Shown one piece after another: positions 1 to 7,102 of a DNA stretch of 24,647 nucleotides. This stretch comes from Actinomycetes bacterium. GTDB lineage: Bacteria; Actinomycetota; Acidimicrobiia; Acidimicrobiales; Ilumatobacteraceae. Position 1 is the first letter of the stretch. The number at the start of each line of letters is the position of its first letter. The notes under the pieces were generated by a model that ran no database searches, had not been told where the DNA came from, and was given only the letters and a program-made list of their open reading frames with translations. Position numbers and translations under genes: made by a program. The stretch lies in NCBI GenBank assembly GCA_023417265.1, contig JAEZFY010000175.1, forward strand, positions 1-24,647. The letters are read 5' to 3'.

Positions 1-1286
1 GTGACGGACGCGGTGACGGGCGCGGTGGCGACCGGCGTCCACGTCGTGACGGCGACCGCCCGCGCCGCGGGCCGTCGTTCACGCCGCCGCCCGAACTGCC
101 CCAGCGCCCCAAGCCGCAGCGCCTCAAGCCCGGCAAGGCGCACCGCAACGCGGTGCTCGCCGAGCTGCCCACCGAGCAGCGCCCGATCGCCGAGCTGACC
201 TTGCAGGGCCTCGCCGCGGTGCGCCAGAAGGTACGCGACGAGAATCAGAAGGCTGTCGCCGACGGCCGCCCGGCGATGCCCGAAGCGTCGGTCATGAAGA
301 TGGCCGAAGAGCTCCTGCCGAAGCTGCGTGTCGCCGAATGGCGCGACCGCGCCGAGGCTGCCCAGGCGCAGATGGCCCAGCTCGACCTGCGCGACCTGCG
401 CAGCGTGGTCGCCGCCGCCAACGATCCGGTGGTCGCCCGCGACGAGTCGACCCGTGCGCTCGCCGCCGAGCTGGCGGCTGCGCTCACCACCAAGCAGGAG
501 CAGGAACTGGCGCTGTGGTTCGGTGATGTCGACGCCGCGCTCGCGGTCGGCCGCGTGGTGCGTGCCCTGCGTCTGTCGTCGCAGCCACCCAAGGCGGGCG
601 TGCCGTTCCCGGCCGACATCGCTCAACGCCTGGTCGACTCCGCCAACGCCGCGCTGGCGCCGATGGATCCGCCCGAACGGTGGATGGCGATGCTCGAGGC
701 CGCCGCGTTCTCACCGGTGCGGGCCCAGATCAAGCCGGTGCGCAAGCCCGACACCGTCAGCGACGAGTTGCTCGCCACGGTCAAGCGGCTCGCCCCGGCG
801 CTCCCCCAAGTGGCGGCGCTGTTCGAGGTCGAGGTCGACCCGAAGGCCCCGATGCCCAAGCCCTTGCGCCCCGGCCCGCGCCCCGGCGACAAGAAGGACG
901 CCCGGGCAGCCAAGCCCGACGCCAAGCCCCGCCGTGACCGCATCCCCGACCCCGCCGCGCCGGCTCCCGAGACGGCCGCGACGAGCGACACCGCGACCAG
1001 CCCCGAGGCGGCCCCCAGCGAGGCTCCCGAGACGGCCGCGACGAGCGACACCGCGACCGGCGCCGAGGCGGCCCCCGACGAGGCCCCGGTTCCCAACGAG
1101 GCTCCCGAGACGGCAGCGACGAGCGACACCGCGACCGGCGCCGAGGCGGCCCCCGACGAGGCCCCGGTTCCCAACGAGGGTGCCGAAGCAGCGGTCATCG
1201 AGCCGCCCGCGGACGCCGAGTCGACCACCGCCTCGGCGAGGGGTGCGCTGCACGACGACGCCGCCGAGGAGATCGCCGACGCCTGA
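1..1286 (+). CDS. Hypothetical protein, C-terminal part (5' end outside window)
   Basis: The frame is open from position 3, so the gene is cut at its 5' end; the first ATG/GTG inside the window is not necessarily the true start. The visible N-terminal part is arginine/glycine-rich with DGRGD and GGDRRPRRDGDRPRRG stretches, then proline-rich, which suggests nucleic-acid or polyanion contact (inference). A mostly helical, Ala/Leu/Glu-rich middle of about 220 residues follows; I do not recognise its family. The tail is a low-complexity Ala/Pro/Glu/Thr region built from near-identical repeats starting APETAATSDTAT, ending in an acidic stretch. No signal peptide or transmembrane segment is visible. 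It ends in TGA at 1284-1286 and converges on the acetyltransferase gene. The ribosome-associated or RNA-binding idea rests only on the basic N-terminal composition. Confidence 0.75.
   Translation, partial: DGRGDGRGGDRRPRRDGDRPRRGPSFTPPPELPQRPKPQRLKPGKAHRNAVLAELPTEQRPIAELTLQGLAAVRQKVRDENQKAVADGRPAMPEASVMKMAEELLPKLRVAEWRDRAEAAQAQMAQLDLRDLRSVVAAANDPVVARDESTRALAAELAAALTTKQEQELALWFGDVDAALAVGRVVRALRLSSQPPKAGVPFPADIAQRLVDSANAALAPMDPPERWMAMLEAAAFSPVRAQIKPVRKPDTVSDELLATVKRLAPALPQVAALFEVEVDPKAPMPKPLRPGPRPGDKKDARAAKPDAKPRRDRIPDPAAPAPETAATSDTATSPEAAPSEAPETAATSDTATGAEAAPDEAPVPNEAPETAATSDTATGAEAAPDEAPVPNEGAEAAVIEPPADAESTTASARGALHDDAAEEIADA
963..1178 (+). repeat. In-frame tandem repeat (60 + 78 + 78 bp)
   Basis: There are three consecutive units, each starting gctcccgagacggc. 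Unit 1 is 963-1022 (60 bp, 20 codons), unit 2 is 1023-1100 and unit 3 is 1101-1178 (78 bp, 26 codons each). Units 2 and 3 differ at one base by eye (gcc versus gca, synonymous Ala); unit 1 lacks the last 18 bp and differs at about four positions. All unit lengths are multiples of three, so the repeat only lengthens the disordered tail of the protein. Confidence 0.9.
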
Positions 1287-1351
1287 CCCGGCGCGAGCCA
1301 GAAGCCTCAGCGGATTGGCGGGGCGGGTCACCGACACTCGCAGGCGAGCTC

Positions 1352-1367
1352 GACAACCAATGTTGTC
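1352..1367. terminator. Short inverted repeat between convergent genes
   Basis: gacaac and gttgtc form a perfect 6-bp stem with a 4-nt loop in the 107-bp gap between the convergent genes ending at 1286 and 1394. A 10-bp self-complementary gccggccggc (1371-1380) follows. There is no T-tract, so intrinsic termination is uncertain. Confidence 0.25.
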
Positions 1368-1393
1368 CCTGCCGGCCGGCTCGCGGCTGGCTG

Positions 1394-1825
1394 TCAGGTG
1401 AGGGGGGTCGAGACGATGATCAGGCGGGCTTTGATGCCGGCCCGTTCGTAGAGGTTCTTCATGTCGCGGTCGCCGGGGAGCGCTTCGCCTTCGAGTGTCG
1501 TCGCCCCGGCGGAGCGGGCGGCGTCGGTGGCGGCGCCGAGCAGTTCGTCGCCGAAGCCGAGCTCGCGGGCTTCGGGGGTGACGTAGACGTCGACGATCCG
1601 GGCGAGCGCTCCGTCGATTCGGCACACCACGTAGCCGACGACGACGTCGTCGACGTGGGCAACGAACACGTTCGCGTCCGGCGCAGCCCACGCGCGCTCG
1701 GGGTGTTCGTCGAGCCAGCGCGGCCCGCCACGCTGGTCGACCAGGGTGCTGCGGGCCTCCGCTTCGAGGGCCGCCAGGGCGGGCGCGTCGCTCGCCGTGG
1801 CGGGGCGAACGTGGGGATCGATCAT
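1394..1825 (-). CDS. GNAT family N-acetyltransferase
   Basis: A 143-residue single-domain protein of the usual GNAT length. The fold is seen as an N-terminal VRPATASDAPALAAL strand-helix, a central VFVAHVDDVVVGYVV strand pair, a VDVYVTPEARELGFG segment holding the acetyl-CoA pyrophosphate loop (R-x-x-G-x-G), and the late NLYERAGIKAR element typical of the family. GNAT enzymes move an acetyl group from acetyl-CoA to an amine; the acceptor here cannot be read from sequence. The ATG at 1825 overlaps the stop codon of the upstream gene as ATGA, implying translational coupling in one operon. It is the last gene of the DUF4193-like/DUF8129-like/GNAT chain. Confidence 0.85.
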   Translation of the reverse strand: MIDPHVRPATASDAPALAALEAEARSTLVDQRGGPRWLDEHPERAWAAPDANVFVAHVDDVVVGYVVCRIDGALARIVDVYVTPEARELGFGDELLGAATDAARSAGATTLEGEALPGDRDMKNLYERAGIKARLIIVSTPLT

Positions 1826-2160
1826 GGCTGCAGCTGGGCGATCTTGGCGAGCACCGACTGGCGGTGGCGCTTGGCGCGTTCGTAGTCGGCGACCAGTGCC
1901 AGCTCGTCCGGGGTGAGGGCGGTGAGGCGGTCGACGACCTGGCTGGCGGCGAGGTGGTCGTATCCGTCGATCGGGAGTTGCTCGACGTGCGGTGCCGGTG
2001 TGCTCGGCGGAGGCTCGACCGGTACCGGAGGCGGAGCGACGCGCGTCGGCTCCTCGACGGCGTCGGGGTGGCGGCGCCGGGCGACCGTGGCGACGAGCGT
2101 GGCGACCGCGCCGAGTGGCGCCCACACGGCGACGTCGACGAACCGCCGGTGGCGCCGCAT
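1822..2160 (-). CDS. Small membrane-anchored DUF8129-like protein
   Basis: A 112-residue protein. Residues about 8-27 are hydrophobic (FVDVAVWAPLGAVATLVATV) after a basic MRRHRR start, consistent with one membrane anchor or membrane-associated helix. A proline-rich linker leads to a C-terminal helical domain reading GYDHLAASQVVDRLTALTPD followed by ELALVADYERAKRHRQSVL. I recognise this pattern (YD-L-x-x-Q-V-x-x-R-L, then YE-x-x-x-x-R) from small actinobacterial proteins such as lipid-droplet-associated DUF8129 proteins; that name is from memory. The function is unknown. Both ends overlap neighbours by ATGA, so it is translated from the same mRNA as the genes on either side. Confidence 0.75.
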   Translation of the reverse strand: MRRHRRFVDVAVWAPLGAVATLVATVARRRHPDAVEEPTRVAPPPVPVEPPPSTPAPHVEQLPIDGYDHLAASQVVDRLTALTPDELALVADYERAKRHRQSVLAKIAQLQP

Positions 2161-2696
2161 CAGCCGAAGATCGGGCAGGCGTCGTCCTCGACGGGGCAGC
2201 CGGGCGCCGACGTGCGGACGAGCAGGAAGCAGTTGGTGCAGAGCACCTCGTCGGCGCGCTTGGGCTGCAGGCCGTCGACGGCTTCGCCGGTGGCCTTGCC
2301 CTTGGCCGCGCCGTCGTCCTCGTCCTCTTCGTCGTCGTCCTCTTCGTCGCTGGCGACCATCCGGTCCTTGAGGATCCGGTCGAGGTCGGCTTCGACGTCG
2401 TCCGGGGCGATCATGTCGTCGTCGTCGTCTTCGTCGTCCTCGCCCTTGCGCTTGCGGGCTCGGGCGGCGGTTTCGCTTTCGCTCTCGTCCTCGTCCTCTT
2501 CGGCCTCGTCGGCGGCGTCGGTGTCGTCGTCGTCTTCGGCGACGAACGCTTCGTCGTCTTCTTCCTCGAAGACCTCTTCGTCGGGGCCGTCGAGTTCGTC
2601 TTCGTCGGCATCGATCGCGTCGAGGTCCTCGACCTCGTCCTCGGCCGCTTCGTCCGGTTCGAGCGCGTCGTCGCTGACTTCGTTGTCGTCGGACAT
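2160..2696 (-). CDS. Highly acidic DUF4193-like zinc-ribbon protein
   Basis: 178 residues, of which about 79 (44%) are Asp or Glu by hand count, mostly in long acidic runs at 1-130. The C-terminal 35 residues change character: RADEVLCTNCFLLV followed by two further cysteines, giving C153-x2-C156 and C167/C174, a likely zinc ribbon. The ADE-x-x-C-x-x-CFLV core resembles the actinobacterial DUF4193 family, whose members are usually about 100 residues, so this one has an extended acidic N-terminus. The ATG at 2696 is preceded by AAGGAG (2701-2706) at good spacing. It is the first gene of the three-gene chain and its stop overlaps the next start. The molecular role is unknown; a polyanionic arm plus metal-binding knuckle could suit a protein-binding or RNA-polymerase-associated role (inference). 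Confidence 0.8.
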   Translation of the reverse strand: MSDDNEVSDDALEPDEAAEDEVEDLDAIDADEDELDGPDEEVFEEEDDEAFVAEDDDDTDAADEAEEDEDESESETAARARKRKGEDDEDDDDDMIAPDDVEADLDRILKDRMVASDEEDDDEEDEDDGAAKGKATGEAVDGLQPKRADEVLCTNCFLLVRTSAPGCPVEDDACPIFG

Positions 2697-2746
2697 GGGA
2701 CTCCTTGATGCTGGGCGGACCCGGGGGGCTGGGCGTTCGCGCCGGG

Positions 2747-2774
2747 ATCATAGGCGCGCCCGGGCCGCGTCCAA
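2747..2774 (-). promoter_or_regulatory. Sigma-70-type promoter of the DUF4193-like operon
   Basis: On the minus strand, TTGGAC (2769-2774) and TATGAT (2747-2752) are separated by 16 bp, close to the housekeeping consensus. The -10 lies about 50 bp before the ATG at 2696, leaving a leader that carries the AAGGAG ribosome site. It sits directly after the stop of the ThyX-like gene at 2798, so the operon has its own start. Confidence 0.6.
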
Positions 2775-2797
2775 ACCCGGTGCGGTACCGGGTTCGG

Positions 2798-4405
2798 TCA
2801 GGAGAGTCGGCGGGCCTCGGCCTGGCGTTCGGAGGCGAGCCGTTCGAGCTCTGGCGCTTCGGTGGTCATGTGGCTCATCGCCGCGGCGATCGCCCGGTGG
2901 CCCGCCTGTTCGGCGATCAGGCGGTGCATCTCGAGGGCGACCCGCCGGTACGACGGGTGGCCTTGCGGGCTGGAACGCAGTTCGAGCAGGTGGATCGCCT
3001 CGCGGGCGTTGAACTGCATGACGTAGCGCAGGCGGTAGGCCATCGCCACGGCGTACCCGGCCTGTTCATCGAAGCCGGCGTCGCAGAGGTCGTCGTGCAG
3101 GCGCGCGGAGCGTTCCATCGTGTCGTCGAACGTGCCCGCAGCTCCGGCGGCGTCGACCAGCTCGGGCCGCACGTAGCCGTGGGCCGGGTTGAGCCGTTGC
3201 CATTCGATGGTCAGCATGCGGTGGCGCTGGAGGTCGCGGAACGCGCCATAGTCGGAGAGGACGTCGAACCGGTAGTCGACCCGCTCGAAGGCGCGTCCGG
3301 GTTTGTGGCGCCGGTTGTGGCGTTCGCCGATGTATGCCCGCAGTAGGGCGACCCGGTCGTCGGCGGGGAGGGTGCGCACCCGGTCGAGCAGGGCGGCTTC
3401 GCTGAGCTGGCTGTGCGGGTAGCAGATCGCGGCGAGGAGCTTGTCTTCGGCGTCGGGGTCGAAGTCGACGAGCGTCACCTCCGGCACGTCGCCAGGGGCC
3501 TCGGTGTCGTCCCCGAACAGGCGCACGACTTCGCGGGCGGTCGCAGTGCGGGTGTCGGCGAGGTATGCGCTCCAGGCACTCCCCCGTTCGGGCAGGTCGA
3601 CTCGCTTGAGGAAGCTCGGGATCACTTTGCGGAGTTCGTGGAGCATCAATCCGGCGTAGTGCTGCGCCTCGGGCAGCGGGTGCGCGCGCATCCGCAAGAG
3701 GAGCGCCTCGAACCCCTGCCCGGAGCCGTAGATGCCCACGTTCGACAGCGACGCCGCCGGGAGCATGCCGCGGACGGCGTCGAGGGCTTTGGCCCGGGTG
3801 GCCTGGCGCCACACGAAGTCGCTGTCGCCGGGTTCGCGGGGGACGGTGGCGCGGACGTGTTCGGTGACGGCTTCGGCGACCGCCGAGTAGGCGTCGAAGA
3901 TGCGGTCCATGTCGCCCACGTAACGGGTGCCGAGTGCGCTCGTGAGGATTGCGGGGTCGCGGTAGAAGCGGTAGCGGCCGCCGAGTCGGGCGTCGTAGGC
4001 GATGTATCGGGTGCTCTGCTCGAGGTAGCTCATCAAGCGGCCCCACTCGAGGATCTTGGTCAGCAGGTTCGATGCCTGTTCGCAGGCGAGGTGGACCCCG
4101 CCGAGTTGGGCCACCGAGTCGTCGCCGTACTCGAAGAACACCTTGTCGTAGAGCTGCTCGGCGCGCTGCACGCCGGTGGTGGCGTCGACGGTCTGGTCGC
4201 CGGCGATGTCGAGGTCGCCCACGAACTCGTCGAGGAACAGCCGCCGGAGACTCTTCGGGCTGCGGCTGTAGCGGGCGAACAAGGCCCCTTTGACGACTTC
4301 GGGCAGATTGACGAGGGCGAACACGGGCCCGTCGAGGTTCGTGAAGTAGCGCCGGAGCACGTCTGCTTCGCCATCGGAGAACTCCTCGGGGACGTAGACC
4401 GTCAC
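2798..4405 (-). CDS. ThyX-like double-domain protein (FAD-dependent thymidylate synthase superfamily)
   Basis: 535 residues, about twice the usual ThyX length of 210-260, and it looks like two ThyX-type halves. Half 1 (about 1-275) has ARYSRSPKSLR, then EWGRLMSYLEQSTRY (120-134) where ThyX carries RHR-x7-S followed by Q-S-x-R-Y, then RGMLPAAS, similar to the ARGVLP element. Half 2 (about 350-535) has RDLQRHRMLTIEWQRLN (390-406), a genuine RHR but no serine at the canonical place, then FNAREAIHLLELRSSPQGHP, resembling the ThyX N-R dUMP-binding region. ThyX makes dTMP from dUMP with CH2-THF, FAD and NADPH; whether this protein keeps that activity is open. The GTG start at 4405 has GGAG five bases upstream. 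Calling it simply thyX would overstate the evidence. Confidence 0.75.
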   Translation of the reverse strand: MTVYVPEEFSDGEADVLRRYFTNLDGPVFALVNLPEVVKGALFARYSRSPKSLRRLFLDEFVGDLDIAGDQTVDATTGVQRAEQLYDKVFFEYGDDSVAQLGGVHLACEQASNLLTKILEWGRLMSYLEQSTRYIAYDARLGGRYRFYRDPAILTSALGTRYVGDMDRIFDAYSAVAEAVTEHVRATVPREPGDSDFVWRQATRAKALDAVRGMLPAASLSNVGIYGSGQGFEALLLRMRAHPLPEAQHYAGLMLHELRKVIPSFLKRVDLPERGSAWSAYLADTRTATAREVVRLFGDDTEAPGDVPEVTLVDFDPDAEDKLLAAICYPHSQLSEAALLDRVRTLPADDRVALLRAYIGERHNRRHKPGRAFERVDYRFDVLSDYGAFRDLQRHRMLTIEWQRLNPAHGYVRPELVDAAGAAGTFDDTMERSARLHDDLCDAGFDEQAGYAVAMAYRLRYVMQFNAREAIHLLELRSSPQGHPSYRRVALEMHRLIAEQAGHRAIAAAMSHMTTEAPELERLASERQAEARRLS

Positions 4406-4431
4406 GAGTTCTCCACGGGGCGCACGGCGCC

Positions 4432-4437
4432 ATCGTA
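4432..4437 (-). promoter_or_regulatory. Candidate -10 of the ThyX-like gene
   Basis: TACGAT on the minus strand fits the actinobacterial TANNNT -10 and lies 26 bp before the GTG at 4405, leaving room for the GGAG site. No convincing -35 is visible. It lies in the 126-bp divergent gap shared with the monooxygenase-esterase gene. Confidence 0.35.
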
Positions 4438-4518
4438 CGGCCGTGCCCGGCGCGACGGGGTGACCGTTCGCTAGCTGGGAAGACGCGGCCCGACTCGCCC
4501 CACCGCCGGGGCTGCTCG

Positions 4519-4524
4519 TACCGT
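4519..4524 (+). promoter_or_regulatory. -10 element placing a leaderless start at 4532
   Basis: TACCGT (TANNNT) ends 7 nt before the GTG at 4532. An in-frame GTG at 4523 overlaps this hexamer and would lie upstream of the predicted transcription start. The element therefore favours 4532 as the true first codon of the monooxygenase-esterase gene. Confidence 0.45.
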
Positions 4525-4531
4525 GCGCGGC

Positions 4532-7090
4532 GTGGGAGCACGCGCCGATCTGGATGTCGAGGCAGTCGTCGTCGGAGCCGGGTTCGCGGGGTTGTACATG
4601 CTCCACCGACTGCGTCAACTGGGTGTGTCGGCGACGATTCTCGAGGCGGCCGGCGACGTCGGCGGCACGTGGTACTGGAATCGATACCCGGGGGCGCGCT
4701 GCGACATCCCCACCACCGACTACTCGTATACGTTCGACGCGGGGCTCGACGAAGCGTGGCAGTGGTCGGAGAAGTACGCCACCCAGCCCGAGATCCTGCG
4801 CTACCTCCAGTTCGTCACCGAGCGGCTCGGGTTGCGCGAGGCGATCCGCTTCGACACGGCGGTCGTGTCGGCCCGTTGGGACGAGGCCGCGGCGACGTGG
4901 CAGGTGGCCACCAGCGACGGCGACACGCTGGTGTGCCGCTGGTTCGTGATGGCGACCGGCTGCCTGTCGGTGCCCAAGGAGATCGACATCCCGGGTGCCG
5001 AACGGTTCGCCGGGCCGGTGTACTCGACCGGGCGCTGGCCACACGCCGGGGGCGATTTCGCCGGGATGCGAGTAGGTGTCGTCGGCACCGGTTCGTCGGC
5101 GATCCAGGCGATCCCGCTGATCGCCGAGCAGGCCGAGCAGCTGGTCGTGTTCCAACGCACCGCGAACTTCTCGATTCCTGCAAGGAATGGTCCGGCGCCC
5201 GACCGCATCGAGTGGCGACGCAGCGACCGCGCGGCGTATCTGGCGGCCATGCTCGACTCGGCGGTCGGGGTGCCCCAGGAGCGGCCCACCGAGCTCGCCG
5301 CGCAGGTGCCGGCCGACGAGCAGCGCCGCCGCTTCGACGAGGCCTACGCAACCGGCGAGATGATGCCGGTGCTGTCGCTGTTCGCCGACCAGCTCGTCAA
5401 TCCGGCTGCCAACGAGGTGGTCGCCGAGCTGATGCGCGAGCGGATCAGGGAACGGGTCGGCGAGCCGGAGCTGGCCGAGCGGCTGACCCCCACGGGCTAT
5501 CCGGTGGGCACCAAACGGCTCTGCCTCGACACCGACTATTACGAGACGTTCCGACGGCCCAACGTGCGCCTCGTCGATCTCCGCCGCGAGCCGATCGTCG
5601 GCGTCACCGAGCGCGGCATCGACACCGCCGCCGGGTCGTTCGAGCTCGACGCGATCGTGTGGGCCACCGGCTTCGACGCGATGACCGGGGCGGTCGTGGC
5701 CGTCGACATCGTCGGCGCCGACCGGCTGACGTTGCGCGAGAAGTGGGCTGATGGACCCCGCACGTACCTGGGCCTCACGGTCGCCGGGTTCCCGAACATG
5801 TTCCTGCTCACCGGCCCGGGCAGCCCGTCGGTGCTGTCGAACATGGTCGTGTCGATCGAACAGCACGTCGACTGGGTGACCAGCCGGATCGCCGAGATGC
5901 GGGCGGCCGGGTTCGACCGGATCGAGGCCACCCGGGCAGCCGAGGACGGCTGGGTGCAACACGTCAACGACTACGCCGACGTCACCCTGTTCCCGCAGGC
6001 CAACTCGTGGTACATGGGCGCCAACGTTCCCGGGAAGCCGCGCGTGTTCTTGCCCTACGTCGGCGGTGTCGATCGGTACCGGTTGGCGTGTGACGAGGTG
6101 GCCGAACGCAGCTTGCTCGGGTTCGAGCTGTCCGGGCCGGGGGGCGTGCAGCGCAACGACGGCCTGATCCGGGAGGTCCAGCCCGACGTGGTGCTCGTGC
6201 TCGAGGCCCTCGCCGAGTTCGGGTTGCCGCCGTTGGAGACGCTGCCCCCGCCAGCGGCGCGCGAGCTGATGGCCGCGATCGGCGCTCAGAACCCACCCGG
6301 GCCGGCCGTGGCCGACACGGTCGACGGCGTGCTGCCCGGCGCCGACGGCGGCGACCTGGCGTGGCGCCTGTACCGCCCGACGCCCGCCGGACCGCACCCG
6401 CTGCTGGTGTGGTTCCACGGCGGCGGATGGGTACTTGGCGGGGTCGACTCCGACCAGCCGCTGTGCCGTGACCTGTGCGTGCGCGCCGGGGTGGCGGTGC
6501 TCTCGGTCGACTACCGCCACGCCCCGGAGGCCCGCTTCCCGGCGGCCGTCGACGACGCCCGGGCGGCGGTCGAGTGGGTGCGCGCCCACGTCGACGAGCT
6601 CGACGTCCGGCCCGACGCCGTGCTCGTCGGCGGATGGAGTGCGGGCGCCAACCTGGCCGCCGTGGTGGCTGGCGAGGTGCCCGGCCTCCGCGGCCAGGTC
6701 CTGCTGACGCCGGTAACCGACGCCGACTTCTCGCGTCCGTCGTACACCGACAACGGCGACGGGTTCGTGCTGACGACAGCGCTGATGCACTGGTTCTGGG
6801 ATCACTACTGCGACCCCGCCGACCGCACCGACCCGCGCGCGTCGCCGCTCCGGGCCGGCCATCTCGGCGCGCTCCCGCCGGCGGTGATCGTGACGTGCCA
6901 GTTCGACCCGCTGCGCGACGAGGGGCGGGCCTACGCGGCGGCGCTGGCGGACGCCGGCGTGCCGGTCAACCACATCGAGGCGCGCGGGCACACGCACACG
7001 TCGCTGACGATGGTCGACGTCGTGATCTCCGGGGCGAAGTACCGCGCCGAGCTGGCCGCCGCGATCGGGGCCCTGCTCCCCCAGCGCTGA
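4532..7090 (+). CDS. Baeyer-Villiger monooxygenase fused to HSL-type esterase
   Basis: 852 residues in two enzymes. Residues 1 to about 535 form a class B flavin monooxygenase closely resembling phenylacetone monooxygenase as I recall it: FAD motif G15-x-G17-x-x-G20, GGTWYWNRYPGARCD, NADPH motif G185-x-G187, and the flavin-side arginine R329 in GTKRLCLD. The BVMO fingerprint at 159-170 reads FAGPVYSTGRWP: the usual histidine is Ser165. Residues about 575-852 form an alpha/beta hydrolase of the hormone-sensitive-lipase type: HGGGW oxyanion motif (629-633), nucleophile S703 in GWSAG, acid D792 in FDPLRDEG, and histidine H820 or H822. The expected chemistry is ketone to ester by O2/NADPH, then ester to alcohol plus acid. 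Start 4532 is chosen from the -10 position; 4523 is the alternative. The junction is in frame with no stop, and both halves look intact. Confidence 0.92.
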   Translation: MGARADLDVEAVVVGAGFAGLYMLHRLRQLGVSATILEAAGDVGGTWYWNRYPGARCDIPTTDYSYTFDAGLDEAWQWSEKYATQPEILRYLQFVTERLGLREAIRFDTAVVSARWDEAAATWQVATSDGDTLVCRWFVMATGCLSVPKEIDIPGAERFAGPVYSTGRWPHAGGDFAGMRVGVVGTGSSAIQAIPLIAEQAEQLVVFQRTANFSIPARNGPAPDRIEWRRSDRAAYLAAMLDSAVGVPQERPTELAAQVPADEQRRRFDEAYATGEMMPVLSLFADQLVNPAANEVVAELMRERIRERVGEPELAERLTPTGYPVGTKRLCLDTDYYETFRRPNVRLVDLRREPIVGVTERGIDTAAGSFELDAIVWATGFDAMTGAVVAVDIVGADRLTLREKWADGPRTYLGLTVAGFPNMFLLTGPGSPSVLSNMVVSIEQHVDWVTSRIAEMRAAGFDRIEATRAAEDGWVQHVNDYADVTLFPQANSWYMGANVPGKPRVFLPYVGGVDRYRLACDEVAERSLLGFELSGPGGVQRNDGLIREVQPDVVLVLEALAEFGLPPLETLPPPAARELMAAIGAQNPPGPAVADTVDGVLPGADGGDLAWRLYRPTPAGPHPLLVWFHGGGWVLGGVDSDQPLCRDLCVRAGVAVLSVDYRHAPEARFPAAVDDARAAVEWVRAHVDELDVRPDAVLVGGWSAGANLAAVVAGEVPGLRGQVLLTPVTDADFSRPSYTDNGDGFVLTTALMHWFWDHYCDPADRTDPRASPLRAGHLGALPPAVIVTCQFDPLRDEGRAYAAALADAGVPVNHIEARGHTHTSLTMVDVVISGAKYRAELAAAIGALLPQR

Positions 7091-7102
7091 CGGCCGGCCG
7101 GC
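7091..7102. repeat. Self-complementary cggccggccg between convergent genes
   Basis: The 12-bp gap between the monooxygenase-esterase stop and the next convergent stop contains the 10-bp palindrome cggccggccg (7091-7100). A similar gccggccggc occurs at 1371-1380 in the other convergent gap. A roadblock or termination role is only a guess. Confidence 0.2.

Noticed and set aside
1..198. A 65-codon frame starting with GTG at base 1
   Set aside because: It is Arg/Ser-rich and lies in a different frame from the gene that stays open from position 3 to 1286.
963..1178. Possible CRISPR or satellite array
   Set aside because: The repeats are contiguous without spacers, in multiples of three, and inside a coding frame.
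4523..4531. GTG at 4523 as the monooxygenase start
   Set aside because: It overlaps the TACCGT -10 (4519-4524), so a transcript from this promoter would not contain it; GTG 4532 is better placed. It remains possible if transcription starts further upstream.
4406..6997. Minus-strand open frame extending the ThyX-like protein upstream by about 860 codons
   Set aside because: The extension is antisense to the monooxygenase-esterase gene and has random basic composition. The GTG at 4405 with a GGAG site marks the real start.
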